Shown here in pieces: positions 1-15,839 of a DNA stretch of 64,000 bases. The stretch is taken from NCBI RefSeq assembly GCF_901709675.1, contig NC_051093.1, forward strand, positions 6,779,053 to 6,843,052, read 5' to 3'. Below the pieces are notes generated by a model. The model saw only the letters and a list, made by a program, of their open reading frames with translations, searched no databases and had not been told where the DNA came from. The position numbers and the translations under genes were made by a program. The stretch is from Syngnathus acus. Its lineage: Eukaryota; Chordata; Actinopteri; Syngnathiformes; Syngnathidae. Within the stretch, counting starts at the first letter, position 1, and every line of letters begins with the position of its first letter.

Positions 1-846
1 GGCTGTGCATTCAAATGTGATGACCTACATTTGAATCTACATTCCCCCTATAAATTAAACAGTTCCCAGGTGTCTTAATAATAACTAGAATAATAATATT
101 TTTTATTCTTTCTTGCAAAGGTCAAGCCATTTTCCGGACGGGCAGCTGCAATAAGCAGGCGGGTCCGGGATTTCATTAAGTTGACACCCAGCAGGGCAAA
201 TTTTGCTGAAGCGTTCCTGCCGCCATTCGGCTGTCTCTACTTCCGCCTTGCTCAACTGTGAGCGTTAGTCGCGGCGGGCTGTTTGTTTTTACTACACGAA
301 GCAGAGCCCCAAGAGTGAAACACAAGCAACGTCAATGAAAGAAAGCATTTCATCACGCAAAGGCAACAGCTACCTCTGTGTACATGCAAAATATTTCCTC
401 CCCCACATTGACAAATTAGCTGAAGATTATTATCATTTATTTTGCCAAGCTAATACTGATCTGTACAAACAAGGCAGCTCTGCTTATCTTTTTAGCTATG
501 AGGCTGTTTCATTTTACACTTGACAGAATTAAAGACTCACCAATTTGTAAACTATTTTTAAAAAAGTCTTATTTTTATACTAAGCCCACTTTAATTGAAA
601 AATGTGAGAGCTCAAACAGTACACAATAACTGCACCCAAATGATGTGAGAATAAGATAGTGAAACAGAAGGCAAGAGTTGGGTAGACACTGACATGATAA
701 ATCAAAACAATCAGGAGAGGAACACGAAAAAGCTTCTATGCGCTGCTGAGTCATTCAGCCCTTTGAAGCTTCTCCAAGCTTGCCGAAAACGTCTGCACAG
801 TCTTTACATACTCAGCTGTGTAACAACATGCGTCTTCATATGGACT

Positions 847-849
847 TGT

Positions 850-880
<31 letters not shown>
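847..880. repeat. (TG)n microsatellite
   Basis: Nearly uninterrupted TG dinucleotides. The Cys/Val-rich open frames across it are artefacts of the repeat. Confidence 0.95.
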
Positions 881-1214
881 CCAGGGCAGCTGTGCATTCC
901 AATCAAAGAGCATTAACCCTCTCGCCCCAACGTGTGCCACCAAACCCCACCCGCTCCCGTCTTCGTCACATTATCCCGTAATACCGGCTTGCTTTCCCAC
1001 CATCTGGACCAGTCACTGCTACCAGTCAGGCTATAGGTGTTGCATGTTTGTCTGGTAAAGGTTTACTGAAAGAGGAATTAGCTAGTTTGGGGCCCATCGC
1101 CTCACTCCTATATTTAAAAAAAATAATATATTTTTTTTATATCGCCTTACTTCTATATTTAAAAAAATAATATTTTTTTTTCTATATATTTATTTTATAT
1201 ATATATATATTTTA

Positions 1215-1350
1215 TAATACATTTTTACATTTGTTTATTTCATTGACAAACAGTCGTAAAATATAGATAATTTTTATATATTTATTTTATATATATTTTT
1301 TGTTTAAATATTTTTTTAATACATTTTTACATTTGTTTATTTCATTGACA
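1215..1350. repeat. A/T-rich direct duplication
   Basis: An identical 34-bp stretch occurs at 1215-1248 and 1317-1350, 102 bp apart, each preceded by similar TATATTTATTTTATATA runs. This is a local tandem duplication of an A/T-rich unit with no coding content. Confidence 0.85.
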
Positions 1351-4300
1351 GTCATTTGTCCATATGTGGCCTATGATTGATGGGAGACCACTTGGAGGTT
1401 TATTTTGTCTCCTGCCGAAAGTCAGTTGGGATTGGCTTTGGCTGACCTGTGACCCTGGACAGGATAAACTGAAAATAGATGGAGCAATGAATGTGTTGTT
1501 TTAAATAACTAAAATATTTGGAAAAAAAAAAATATGCACAAACTCTGCTTGTCGTAAAAAAGGCCCAACTTGATTTTCCTGCTGGGGCAAGTCTAGTTCT
1601 GTTGATTTGGTAGACATTCCGGCATCGGATCATTTTAATCGAATTTAGACTACCTAAGAGCAGGTCTAAATTGTAGCGCAGGTGGTAGGAAAGCAATTTT
1701 TGGTGTATTTGAGCAAATAGTGGACTTGCATTGCTTTCATCAATATAATAGCATGGCAAAAAATCTTCTGAATTATTATAGAAATCAATTTACTGATCAT
1801 CTTAGCAATATTTTAATAGTAGCCCTCGACCTCGCGGCACAACTATTGGATCATACTGAAGACTGTGGTCTGAAGTATTTGACTTCTAATGCATATGGGA
1901 GTTTGTGTGAGTAACAAGTTTGGTGGTGACATTGCTCACTTGAAAGCTTCAAACTAATGAGTCAGTGAGACATGAACGCATCGGAGCAGTGGTTTGAAAA
2001 GTCTCCGGACAGCCACATGGTGAATTACCATTTCATCGGATGTGCTTTCAAACGAGCCCGTTCCTTCGCTGACCTCTAAGTCTGCACATAAAACCAGAGC
2101 GCTTCATGTACCGTTCTCGTCTCATGGTTAATCTTCCTATGCCACCTCAAATCCCTTTCAGTCTTATTCAAAGTCATGTTCCATAAATCAATTGATCGAC
2201 ATATCTGTTTTGACCCGTGTAGTATTAAGCAGGTTTGCGGGATTAAAACATATGTTCATCAAGAAAGGATTACTGTCCGGCGTTGTCCTCTAATCTCAAT
2301 ACAGCCTTGACAGAATAACAACATGCTCATACTTTACCAAGTCACATGGATTGGTTTATACACAAACACACAATCTTACACGGTCGGCAGAGCTGGGTCA
2401 CTTGACCTACACGTCATCCAATGATAATCGCCATCGCATTCATCTGGCCAATCAGAGAGCTGCGTCTAGGAACAGATTGAATCCATTCTCTAATCTGGGT
2501 GCACGATTTTAACTCGCAACCTCAAATGTGGATCTGCTAACAATTAGCAACTGGCAATATCAATACAATCCTGTTCCATCAAAACTGGACATTGTTATCG
2601 TTGAGAATGAATAATTTATATTGAGCTCTCTATGTAAGTTTTCATTATTAAATTGAAAGCGCTACGGAAAGCTTTACCCGGATTTTCATTCTATTCATTT
2701 ATCAGGGCTATAAAACAATAAAGTTGCAAATGGCTCCATCGCAACCTGAGGGCACACAAGCACATCAACATTCCGCAATTTCAGCATCTCGCTCAAGGAC
2801 GCTTTGATGATGGACTCCCATTCTCGACCACCTGGGTCACAGTTGTAAAGTGTGGGCCACATTAGTCGGTACGGGGGAAAAGAATCTCACAAATCTCACA
2901 GACAACACTGTTTTTTTAAGTGGTGCCAGCCTGGGGTCTGAAAATTGTCCTTGACTTTGCATGCACTTAAAGGGTTATTTATACTGTCTTCACTTACTCA
3001 ACTGGCTAAAGGACCAGCCGACAACTTGCATTCCTCAGCGCTCTTTAACCGATGTTTGCGAGCCTGTATGTGTGTGTGTGTCAAGGCAACTAGCGCTTGT
3101 CAGTCAATTTATGAGCTTGTGTGGAGTAGCTACACGGTGCAGCTGCTGTCATATCAGAGATCAAACAAGATCCCCAGACGGAAGGAAGGCAAGGAAGGAA
3201 GTAGGAGGAAGGTAGGAGGTTGGGAGCACACGAGAGCTTGCTGGTGCACTTAGGAGCACTTAACAAAGATGCTTCACCAATTGTCAGTCGCTTTGAATCA
3301 TTGAACTTTGGAGGATGTTTTAGCCGCATTAGACCAGGGATAAGATCTTCGGCGGAACAGTTTGTAACCGCAACGCATTGTCAGAAGCCACAAGTGAGAA
3401 GACCCAGGACAGCTTTAGAGTGCAAGTAACAAAGAAAGGATTAGAGGGTTTGAAATGAGAGCAACCCGTGCGATCAATAGCCAAAACAAACAAGCAGAAG
3501 AATCCAATTAGCTCCATTTTATTTATTTATTTATTTGAAATGAGGTACCTTTGCATGCTAAACTTTTAAGCATTGCTGTTCATACTTTCGTAAAGACAAA
3601 CTTAGACTTAAAATATTTGAAAAATGTGCCTTCATTTATTTATTAATTATAGAATCAATGGATTAATTTGGTTTTTTTGTGCTCCACCAAGAGGAGGCTG
3701 CTTCAGTTTTAGCTAACTAGTAGTATGCATTAAAAATGTAAACACTATATGTAAATGTTAGACTACTCCTTTGCCCTAAATTAAATTTGCTGCAACATCC
3801 CATTATTTTCCTGACCATTAATTTACTCTAATCTCTATGCTGCGGGTGATGCAGCCCTTGTAATCCAATTGGTGCGTCATTTGCTAATTCTGCTTAGTAG
3901 CATTGATCCAGATGGCGTGAAAAATCACCCAAGGGCAGGGTTCGTTCAAAACACACTGTATTGCTTGGATGAATTTATAGATTCATTTATTTTCTATATT
4001 ACTCCCAGGTGACTTGGGTCATGCATTGTGATCTGGTTATTAGCCAATCGCAGGACAGATAGAAAACATTCACAGGGGTGTGCAGACTTTTTATATCCTC
4101 TATATGGACATTTGTAATAAAGCCAAAGGGAATGAAAAGATAACAAAAGAGCAATGGAGGCAAAGTGTCAAAAAGTGTGTCAAGACAAAAGTGTGACTTC
4201 CTGGCAACTTGTGTTAAACTAAGGATGATGAGTCAGAGGATGAGAGGGAAGCTCAAGATTTACAATAACTGTCAGACTGTGTCTTTTCTTGTCAAAATTC

Positions 4301-6196
4301 CGTTCAGGTTGTTCCATGCAAGGAGCAGAGTGACATCTCACAGTTGAGGCCTTTTACACTGAACTTTGTTTTTAAGTCGAGAACTGAATTTGCATCTTAA
4401 TAGATGTGATTAAAGATTTAAGGGATAGTGGAGTCATTTTTATTGGATTTAATAAAATGAGCCGTTGATTTCTTTGCTTTCTATTGCTTTCCGTTACTTA
4501 AACACACAACAAAACACAAAAGCCTTCACTTATAACTCATATTATCCGAGTTTCAAAGCGACCTGTTATTGAACCCTGCAGCCTCTGGTTACAGTGTAGC
4601 CCTTTAAAGACACAATCAATCAGCTGTCAATAATAAATGAACCGTAGTTAATGGTCCATGTTAGTGTAAGAGTATATTCCTGTTTTACTGGATAATTAAA
4701 TTAAAGGTTTATTGTGTGTGTAAAAACGATCCTCGGTAGAGAGGGATAATAAAATCTAGCGGGAAGCATTTGCTTTACCTTGACACGTCACTCCCTCAGA
4801 TGACTTAAATCTCACTAATTGAAGTGTGTGACTGTGCATCTGAGTGCGCGGTATAGGATCTGAAAATGGATGCGGGCTGCTGGAACCTCAGCGGGGTGGA
4901 TGCACGCAACTCAATAATTTCGATCCGTTATTGGTGTGTGTGAATTGCGGGTCGGAGAAAACATTCGGATGATTTTCGGATTTTGTGCAACCAAATAAAA
5001 TTGAGTTAATTCGACAATAACAAAAATTTCGGTGTATGCATACTCGGGGGGTCAAAGGTTAGCTCTGTGCGTAGGTTATTGATGAAGTAATCAGTCTCCA
5101 ACTTGGGGGGAGGGGTTGCTTTGTGTTGATAATTACTCTGCACCACTTTGGTCCAGAGAGAGACATTTGAACAAAAAAAATGACCTTGCAGGGAAATTCG
5201 TAATTAAAGCCTTCCGAAAAAATGAATTGCTAATCATACTTCGCATTCTAAAATGATGTCAATCGTATTTGTACGTTTACATGACAAGTCAACCAAAATT
5301 TAAATCTACACATATAGTTTTTTTGAATTAAAGTCACAGATTTGTCAGCCGGCCAATATATGCTCCATTTTATGACAATATCTTCATATTCGACTGGAAC
5401 CAGGAAATCTGTTCTTTGTTCTTGCTGCCGACTGTGACGTGTTACGCAACCGGGCCTTTCCTTACATAAGTGTCATTAGTCAGCTACAAAATTCAAACAG
5501 TTCAGTGTATCAGAAAGACTGAAGTTGCTCCCAGTGGTCTAGAAATTATTATTTATTCATATTAACTTACATATTGTAAAGGACTGTTATGGGGAAGATA
5601 GCAAATGTCAGAATGTAAGCAGGAAAGACGAGTTTAACAGAAGATATGCATATTGATGTATTTATTGGAGACTAGTGGATTAATAAAGAAATGAAATGGC
5701 TTTTGTGCAAAGTTTGAAAAGTTAGGAAGTCTCTAGATGTTTTTTTTTTTCTTTTACTTTCAGTCATGACAACTAAAACCGGGCACCAAAAAGCGAAGTG
5801 TAAAGAGTCTTTGTAGACATTTAAATCCCAACATTAATTTGGCTCCCAAAAATCAATTAATTCTCGTTGTTCAGTCAGTCAAATGATCTGACTCAGACTA
5901 ACACAACTCGGTTCTGCATATTGGCTGAATGTTTAATTCATGAGGTTCCAACACAGTCTATGCAATAGGCAGCTCCCTAATGAATATAAATGAAGGCCCC
6001 TTTTTACACACAAGCATGTACACACACGTAAACACGTTCAAACATACGCTATACACACACTATTCAATAAGTCAAGGTATGTTCCTAAATGCATCATTGG
6101 GGCTCTTTTTTCTGTTCAATCTTGTCATCACAGTTTACATTTGTAGCAGCTTCGGGTTGATATTTCTTCCTTTTGGTTGCAGTCGGCCAGGGGCTT

Positions 6197-6432
6197 ACCG
6201 TATTTTCCGCACTATAAGGCGCACTTAAAAACCTCCAATTTTCTCAAAAGCCGCCTTATAATCAGGTGAGCCTTATATATGGACCAATATTGAGCCACTA
6301 CAGCAGGTGTGTCTAAAGTCCGGCCCGCGGGCCAAATGTATATATCTTATATATGGACAAAGTTTTAAAATGGGCCATTCATTGAAGGTGCGCCTTATAA
6401 TCCAGTGCGCCTTATAGTGCGGAAAATACGGT
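6197..6432. mobile_element. Palindromic MITE (TATAAGGCGC family)
   Basis: The ends are inverted repeats: ACCGTATTTTCCGCACTATA at the left and its complement ending at 6432, with more GCGCCTTATAA motifs inside. About 236 bp, no coding capacity. The interior at about 6303-6335 carries a GGCCCGCGGGCC-type segment like the start of hAT elements found elsewhere in this window, so the copy looks composite. A clear target duplication is not visible. The same family supplies the outer element at 57224-58806. Confidence 0.8.
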
Positions 6433-9400
6433 CATTAAAATCCTTCACTTCTGAGATTTTCTTTTTTAAAATCACTACTCCAACTTTTGCTTTAAAATCA
6501 ACTTTATTCATATAGCAAATAAGCTAGTAGCATAACTCAGAGTATGCTAACCGTGGTGGCTTCTTCTCTTCCGCTTGATTCCTTCACCACACTTAATCTC
6601 CACCCACCTCGCTATATCCCCAACAGGTTTGAGGTGTGAAGAGCAATTTGAGTGCCAAGAATGAACCCCCGCATGGGTTGTATGAGTAACACTGCAAGAT
6701 GTGACGCATCAGCTGGGCGCTATAATAGGCTTGTCTGCTTTACCTCACAAAAGATGTACGTTGCCAACAGCGGCACTGCTTGCCAAATACATGATCAACT
6801 CTTTTTGCTGCACTGCTTGTGAATGAGTTTGGCTAATAATACCAACTTCCTAGCACATCTTGTCCCAGACCTCTCCTGGCATCTGGAGCATTTTAAACAT
6901 GACAAACCAGATGGCCACAAACTACATGGATTGAATGTTTTTTGTTTTTTTTTACGCAACCCACCACATGTTTATTGCTGTGCAAACAAAGCTTGAAAGT
7001 GTCACTCTTGCACAGCCCATTAGAAAACATCTCATCCATTGATCATGGCGACAGAGCAACATGACAGGAGGATGTCCTATCATATCAGATGGATGGAAAA
7101 TGAGTTCCGTGGCATCTGTTGGTATATTAATTTTCCACAGAACGATTATTGCTGCAGGGATGAACGCGAGAGTGCTTTACTTTTATTTAACTCGGCCACA
7201 GGAGAGACTATTGTAAAGACATTTGTGTGACTTCATAAGGTTAGAAGCTGTTACTGATGTTTCAAGAGCAGAAAATGAGGCTGATATCTTCCTTTCCATA
7301 CACACCAGATGCAAGTTGTGATGTGTCATTCAAACAAAGCGACACACTCAAGGATGAGCGTGTGATAGCGTTAAGGTGCTTTGCAAGCAACACTGTATTC
7401 CGAATGATCACATGGAAAAGAAGTCAAGAGGAAGGAAGGAAGAGAGAGAGAGGGCTGACTTTGTTGCCATGGCGACCAGACTGCGCTGTTTGCCAGCATA
7501 ACCACGCACTTTGCGAGGAGTGGATGGTTATATTTCTATCCACAGCAGAAAGACAGACAGTCATTGCGAGATGAATCCAAGGAAGAATAAAGCCAAAGTT
7601 CAACAATGTCACCGCTCACATGACCCATCAGGACAAAAAGATCAAAAGGTTTTGTTCGGATCGTAAAAATCCAATCCGCTGTTGTTATCCAGGCATCTTT
7701 TCAGAGCCTTGTTGTGAGTAAGCTTGCTTTGTGAAATAAATCCACACTGATCCTCTGTGAGTCATAATGAGCATAACTAACTCTATTACTGTCAATGCTA
7801 AACATAACCAATGTTTACAATTTATACCATCAGTTGACAATAATTACGGAATGTGAATACAACCAGGGGCAAACTGGCCATTAGTAGCGCCAGGAGTTTT
7901 CTTAACAAGAAACAAACATCCATCTTTTTTTTCCTTGTCACGCTGCTCATTAGTGTCATGAGTGTGCTGGCGCCATCTTGGTTTACATTTGGTGAGAGTC
8001 GAATTACACCCTGGACAATATCAGTGGATATATTGTGCATAGTTGGGTGACGCAAATGGACCACCGGTGCAACCAATTAATAATTAAAAATAAAAAAATA
8101 TCAGCACAATGTGTCCCCTTCCATCATTAAAATGCTCACAAGCTTATGCATGTCTGTATTTTTTATTTCTTTTTTTGCATTGAAGAAATTAGATTGTTCT
8201 GCACTGTATGTGTCCCATATTTAGAATATATTATCTTAAATTGACATCTCTTATGTTTCCCCTAAGACTAGCTAACAGAGTGTCTAGCTAGGGACCATTT
8301 GCAGACAATGTCAATGAAGGAAATGGCAGATAAGGGAGCCATCATTTCCAAACGATCTTTTCTCTAGCTTGTACTCAGTGACAAAGTTCCCGCGGAATGT
8401 TGATTTGCTTTTCTGACTATAATGCTTACATCTGCTGACAAAAATAAATGTCACATATTAAATTATTGACATTGAGCATGACGGTAAAGTTTGGTTGAGT
8501 TTAGTTTCCAACGTCAACGCCAGACGGAATAGAAATTTGATACATGGAGATGCTAATTGGCAATAATTTTTCCCATTTGTATTCATCAGTCAATCTCATC
8601 CACTTCTAAAGGACATCTTTAATGTTCTCCAACCATTTCCACAAATCAACTATTGATAATGGATCCCTTTTCTTTTCCACTTTACAAACCATTTGAGTCA
8701 AGTTACAGTAAATGCAAACTTAATCCGAAAAACATCTCGAGCACTTTTCGGTCAGCTGTGCGCTAATGGAACAGTTAATAACATCAAGGTTATGAAAATC
8801 AGCCAAATTGTAACAGGAAAGAACTCCTCACAAGGGAAGACTCTCGCTCTCTCTTTCTCATTTCAGACACTCCCTCGCTCATTTTTTTTTTTTTCATCAT
8901 TCTTTCTCACTATTGATTGGTGGTTCATAAAACCTCTCATATCCCGCCCCACAGGTTGCCCTGCCCAAATGTCTGCATTTATGGAAGAGAGCCTTTACTT
9001 TCGCCAAGTGGGACTTTGGGAGCTACTTTACTACGCTGACATCAGTGATTGCCGTGTTCATAAACGGTGACCCTGTTGTCTGGGCGACAGCCATTATATT
9101 GTCACGAAAGCACTCAGGCTAATGGTAGTGGAGCCATATTAATGAATGCTGTTCCCCACCCCACCCCATTTGATTTTTTTTTCATATTTTCTTAGAAATA
9201 CACACAGATATGCATACTGCATTACTAATGGGCTTCCATATGAAATTGCATCTCAGACGCCAGCTTTAAATCGATGATATTTTGTTTGGCTCTTTGCGGC
9301 CACAATCGGACAATTATGCAGAGTCACAGTGGCTGTGTTTACCTGACTCATTTCATCTGTTAATTAAAGTTTTATTAGGGAATTTATTCGCCATTTTTTT

Positions 9401-11319
9401 CATACTGGGCATGCTCAGTCGTCAGACACAAACACAGAAGATTGAAATCATCATTAGTCGAAACATGGTTTCCTCTCAGCGGGTTGAGGCCAAGGACTAA
9501 GGACTTCTAAAAGGCAAATTGTGGAAAATAGAGATGCTGTGGTATCTAATGGTCACATTTTGTGTGCACGTATACATTTGTGGTATTGCAGTAGTCTAAT
9601 GGAAAAGGCATCACCCTATGGAGCTGGGAAGGGAAGGACAATGTTTACAAAAGCAGTTGGGTGAAGAGGAATAATTATCGTCTCAGATTTTACATTTTGA
9701 ATCAAACGATTATTATATCTTTTACTGATCATCGTGCATCTTAGATGGATGGACAGACACTCGTGCGTAAATTTCAGTCTGGAATAGACCAGCCGTTTGG
9801 GAATCTCCGGAAGTTCTCAATGGCCACCATAAAATATAATTTGGTTAAAAAAATAAAAAAAGATCTAACAACATAAGGACCATCACCAATAGTCCAGGTT
9901 GACCTTAACGATGCAAATACAAATAAACTCTTCCCCTTCCAATCCATCTCTTCACTCTCCTTGATAGCACTTTACACCAGATGCCTTTTTAAAAAAAATG
10001 GCACCTCATTCTTTTTTTTTTGACCCGTTCCCCCTCTCACCATCATCTCACATTTGAAGGACGATTGAGGTTAAAGAGATTTGTGGAAGAATCTCCTCTC
10101 TAGCAAGGGAGCATTAAAGTATATCTTCTCAAAGTAGATATGAGATATTGTGGCGGTAAAAAAATATATACTAGACCATATTGTACTTTTATATTTAAAG
10201 TAAACATTTCTTGGAAGGGATAGAAGAGCCACATAAAAAAAAAAATTCCCACAGAAATATATCCTTAACCTTTGAGGACCTACCACAAAATAATAATGGT
10301 AGTGGTGTAATATCATTAAATATTCATTCAAAACATTTCTGGTAAGATGATGGAAGAAAGCCAACAAAAGTGTTTATGATGTGCAGAAACACCAACTTGT
10401 ATAAACCCTTGATACAAAAATATTTCAATATAGAGCTCACATTAAAAAAAAAAAACAGTCAAGTCTACATAATTTGCTTGACTGGAGTGTTTTTTTATGA
10501 TCTCCTCAATATTTTGAGCAGTAGACTAAACTAAAACATTATGTTCTGGGCTGATGGGCCTCTGGGAACCCAGAGTACTCTGAGAGGAACAGAATTAGGA
10601 ATTTGATGAAAAAACATGTGATGTGGCCATCTCGATCTGGCGCTCTCCTGAACGACTTTTTTTTTTTTTTTTAAATAGGCCAACGCATGGACCACAAATG
10701 CACCTGTCGGTCTTACATATTGCTCTCTTTAGCTAGAGCTCCTCTTGAGTTCAGCAAGCTTTACAAACGTGTCAAGCCAGAAGAAAGCCTTGGGAATAGC
10801 ACGATTACACACTAAGGTTTCCAAATACTCCCAAGTGTGTTTACTCATTGCCTCTTCTTTGCAAGTACTACACAGTTACTGCATTCTCCCATGAGTCATC
10901 TGACTATATTTCTTGCAGAAGGTGTCTGTATTTTCTCACCTTCTTGCTTAATGTTCATAAACATTGGACAAACATTTCTTCTGCATGTGGATGCTTTGAC
11001 CAAAATAAAATCCTATGACGCATTGTCATGCTCTTTAGTTTAAGCACCTTCTCGTGGCGTCCAGGCATGAAATCAATATGTGCTCTGTGACATAAAAAAA
11101 AAAATTACCATGATGAATGCATAATGAACATGTTTCATTGGTGCACGGATTTTTGAAGGGCACGACTGAGGCCTTTACATCCATGTCGAGTACGGCATTA
11201 TCAAAAATGTTCGATAAATTACCCGATAAAGCTAGAGAGTTTTTTTGAATGGAAAGGCTCTCAAATGTTGCATTTCAGGTACAGCGTCGAGGAATGATAT
11301 GACATGAGATGCTGAAAAG

Positions 11320-11640
11320 GAGTGATGTGTCATTTGGAGAGGGAGCGTGGGGTTGTAATTTTGGCAGTAAAGTTTGCAGGGGTGGGGAAAAAACAAAATG
11401 ACACACATTTGGCAAGCAAACAAGGTGGTAGTGGAAGAGGAGGAGGACATGGTGGAATGAAAAGGAATGGGGACACACAGGGAAGAGAAGAGGAGGCAAT
11501 ATCTCATCAGTGGGGGGATGAGAGGATGACAAGAATGTAACCAAAAAAGAGGCAGGGAAAGGAATAGCTGGTAGGTGCTGGAAAAGAGGGGGATGGGAAT
11601 GGGAGAGGTCGAAATGAAGCATGGGACAGGGAAGGCCATT
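11320..11640. repeat. Purine-rich (GGA/GAA) tract
   Basis: The + strand is strongly enriched in G and A over about 300 bp. This bias removes stop codons on the - strand and creates long Ser/Pro/Phe-rich open frames there. I do not consider them genes. Confidence 0.7.
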
Positions 11641-13071
11641 GATCGGTCGATGGGGGAAGGATAACAGCCAGCACAAGATGAATTTGGATAGAAAAACAAT
11701 CCACTGTCATCGATTTGATAAACCTAAATGAAGATACATTCCAATATATATGTTTGGGGACTATAATAAATAAATAAATAAATATTTCAAAATAGAGGCA
11801 CAAATAAGTCTTATTTATTCGTGACTCTATTTTGTAAAATATTTAGAATCTTTGAATCTTAAATTTAGAATCTTTGACTAGTGTCTGCTTAATTACAGTG
11901 CGCATGCGAGCTTAGATTTGCTAGCGCTGCTATTTTATTAAATCTGGGCAACATTTTTTGTGACTACTCATACCGATTGTGCATGTTTGATATACTGTAA
12001 AAAAATATATATTTATGGTTGTCTGCTGACACTGTTTATGTCTAGGAGCCAGTCAAAAGAAGGAGTCCAGTATTTCTGTATAATTTACAAGGAATCTGAA
12101 AAAGATCAGAGGGTGGATTTACGCAATGGATAGAATGCAAATCTTACCACGAAATTTTAAACAGTACAGATACATGTAGGGGAAAAAAATGTGGAATTTC
12201 TACATGCCGTCAGATAATTTGTCATTTTAACTTTTAGCCTTGTTTATTGTGACATGACAAGGTAGAACAGTGGTTTGACTAATTTCCATATATGGTCAAC
12301 GTGGCCTTCTAATCTGGTATAGACTACTCGGAGATGGCGTCATCTTCCTACATGGGGCCATTTGTTTATTTTTAACTTTATTCGTGATGTAACAGAGTTG
12401 CACCACTATGCCCATTTTCCACAAAGAGCACTTTGGTAATTCTTTTTCAGAAAATATCTTCAATGCAGTCAAGTGTTACGGTTACAAATCTGCTCGTGCT
12501 CGAGTGAGTTTTCTCCACCCAGCCTAGTCTCCCCTTCAGTATTACCCATTAATACTGTATATGTGTGCGTGTGGCCACGTCCATTTCTTTTAAACGATCC
12601 TTTGTAAGTTGCTTGGGCAGCAGTAAAAGGTCAGCAACACACGTAGAGAGGGGACACGTAGTGCTGCGTGACAGCAGGATACACTGACATGTCTGACACA
12701 TCGAAAAACAGAAATGTGTGCAAATAGATATGGAAAATGATGGATTATTCATGTGACAACTTGACTTTCTGCAGTGAGACTCAAATTGCATTAGATTATC
12801 TTTATAAAGGAAGTTAATAGCTGAATGAAGTAGAAAGGCTTGAAAAAAATAAAACCAATGTGGTACAATGAAAATAAAAAGATTGAGTATGGAGAATATG
12901 GGTGTTTTAGTTCTACAACTGCTATGAATATGAATCTGGGTCATGTTAAAATACTTGGTGGGTGCAGTTTCCCATTCTTCCCATTGCAGTAAGAACATTT
13001 CTCGCTAGCGATGATGCAACATTATTCATGGTGAATTCATTTGGTTAATTATTTTACAGGACTGTACCTTG

Positions 13072-13185
13072 ATGGTGTCAAACTCATTTTCATTGCATGC
13101 CACATTGTTGTTGTCTTCCACAGAGGGCCATTAGGACTGTGAAAATCATATAAATGTATAATCAGCTCATGTTTCCAAAATTGCC
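13072..13185. mobile_element. Truncated hAT-type MITE
   Basis: Begins with GGTGTCAAACTCATTTTCAT and contains AGAGGGCCATTAGGACTGT and a TAAATGTAT block, matching the left part of the fuller copies at 26663 and 42188. The right terminal repeat is missing. Confidence 0.6.
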
Positions 13186-13675
13186 CGTGCATTTAATTGT
13201 TTCTGTATATTTAAGACTTTGCAATCAAAATCACTGGATAGGTAGTGTTTTTTTTTAAATTATTATTACAGTAGTTTCTTATCCTTGCCTTGCTCTTTCA
13301 GTCAAGTGGTTCAGTCTATCACCCAATCAGCAGTGAATTTTATTGTTCAATTTATGTGAAGGGTGTGGCAGAAAAATGTTTGCAATAGAGTATCGGTAAA
13401 AAAAACAAAAAAACAACAAACAAAAAAACTAATCCAAATTACAGAAATTAAGACAGATGAACACACAACAATTGAATATGATTTAAACTAATTTAGAGAT
13501 TTACTCACCAACATTTTTTCCGCTCCTCATGATCCCTGTTGTAAAGGTTTTCCGGCTTCATCAGTTGAATGTTTGCTATACTGCTGTCATCTTGTGGAAG
13601 TTGCAGGAATTTCTTTTCCTCTTTTCAACTTTCGTTTCATTTGTCCCTCGCGAGGAACCATAGGTTGGAGAACTT

Positions 13676-13689
13676 GTCGCCTTAGCAAC
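13676..13689 (+). promoter_or_regulatory. RFX X-box in B9D1 promoter
   Basis: GTCGCC-TT-AGCAAC fits the ciliary X-box consensus GYNRCC-N(0-3)-RGNAAC at every position and ends 95 bp before the B9D1 start codon. RFX factors acting through X-boxes are the established regulators of ciliary genes, so position and gene function agree. Binding itself is inferred. Confidence 0.75.
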
Positions 13690-13784
13690 AGCGAGGCTTT
13701 CGCTATCACAACGAGCAGGCAAAATGTTTTTTCAAAAGCTATAATCTTCCAAAAACTAATTTCGATGTACTTTTTAAAGCCGGT

Positions 13785-15505
<1,721 letters not shown>

Positions 15506-15705
15506 TTATATTGAGCATTTCTAGTTAACATTCTGATGATGATCACAACAAATGCTTTACTGTTTCAATTCAAAATGTTTTATGCAAGTGTTTTTTTAAA
15601 AGTAAATGTATTTTTTACATAATGTTTGACTTTCCACTTTTTATGATCTGTTTCTTTTTTTTTTAAAAGACACTGACAATAGTTCGAGCTGAAAGTGATA
15701 TACAT

Positions 15706-15711
15706 TTTATT
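15706..15711 (-). terminator. Candidate EPN2 poly(A) signal
   Basis: AATAAA on the - strand, about 2.4 kb past the EPN2 stop codon. I saw no other AATAAA on this strand between it and the stop. It lies left of the B9D1 signal at 15833, so the two transcripts may overlap. Confidence 0.45.
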
Positions 15712-15832
15712 TTGAACCAATGCAGCTACACTCATCCTCAACCAACAGTCTGCGGCCTGTTGCTCTCATTTTGTTTAGATGCCGTTAAGATTCCACGGTG
15801 ATGTTTTCCTACAAAAACCCATAACACAGAAT

Positions 15833-15838
15833 AATAAA
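15833..15838 (+). terminator. B9D1 poly(A) signal
   Basis: AATAAA followed within 10 bp by a genomic A-run, about 330 bp past the B9D1 stop; the first such hexamer on the + strand after the stop. Confidence 0.65.
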
Positions 15839-15839
15839 G

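Larger units (their letters stand above)
1..13640. other. Gene-free flank upstream of B9D1
   Basis: I see no exon with convincing protein similarity and no RNA gene here. Open frames are short, random-looking, or follow repeats. It holds a (TG)n microsatellite, an A/T-rich direct duplication near 1215-1350, a palindromic MITE at 6197-6432, a purine-rich tract near 11320-11640 and a hAT fragment near 13072. It could be intergenic or a large intron of a gene outside the window; the sequence alone does not say. Confidence 0.6.

Noticed and set aside
694-1058. Open frames with Cys/Val runs
   Set aside because: Produced by the (TG)n microsatellite.
7463-7476. X-box-like GTTGCCATGGCGAC
   Set aside because: One mismatch to the consensus, and no gene nearby that it could serve.
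11232-11803. Long - strand open frames rich in Ser, Pro, Phe
   Set aside because: They follow a purine-rich tract that removes stops on that strand; no domain, no splice logic, and several frames are open at once.
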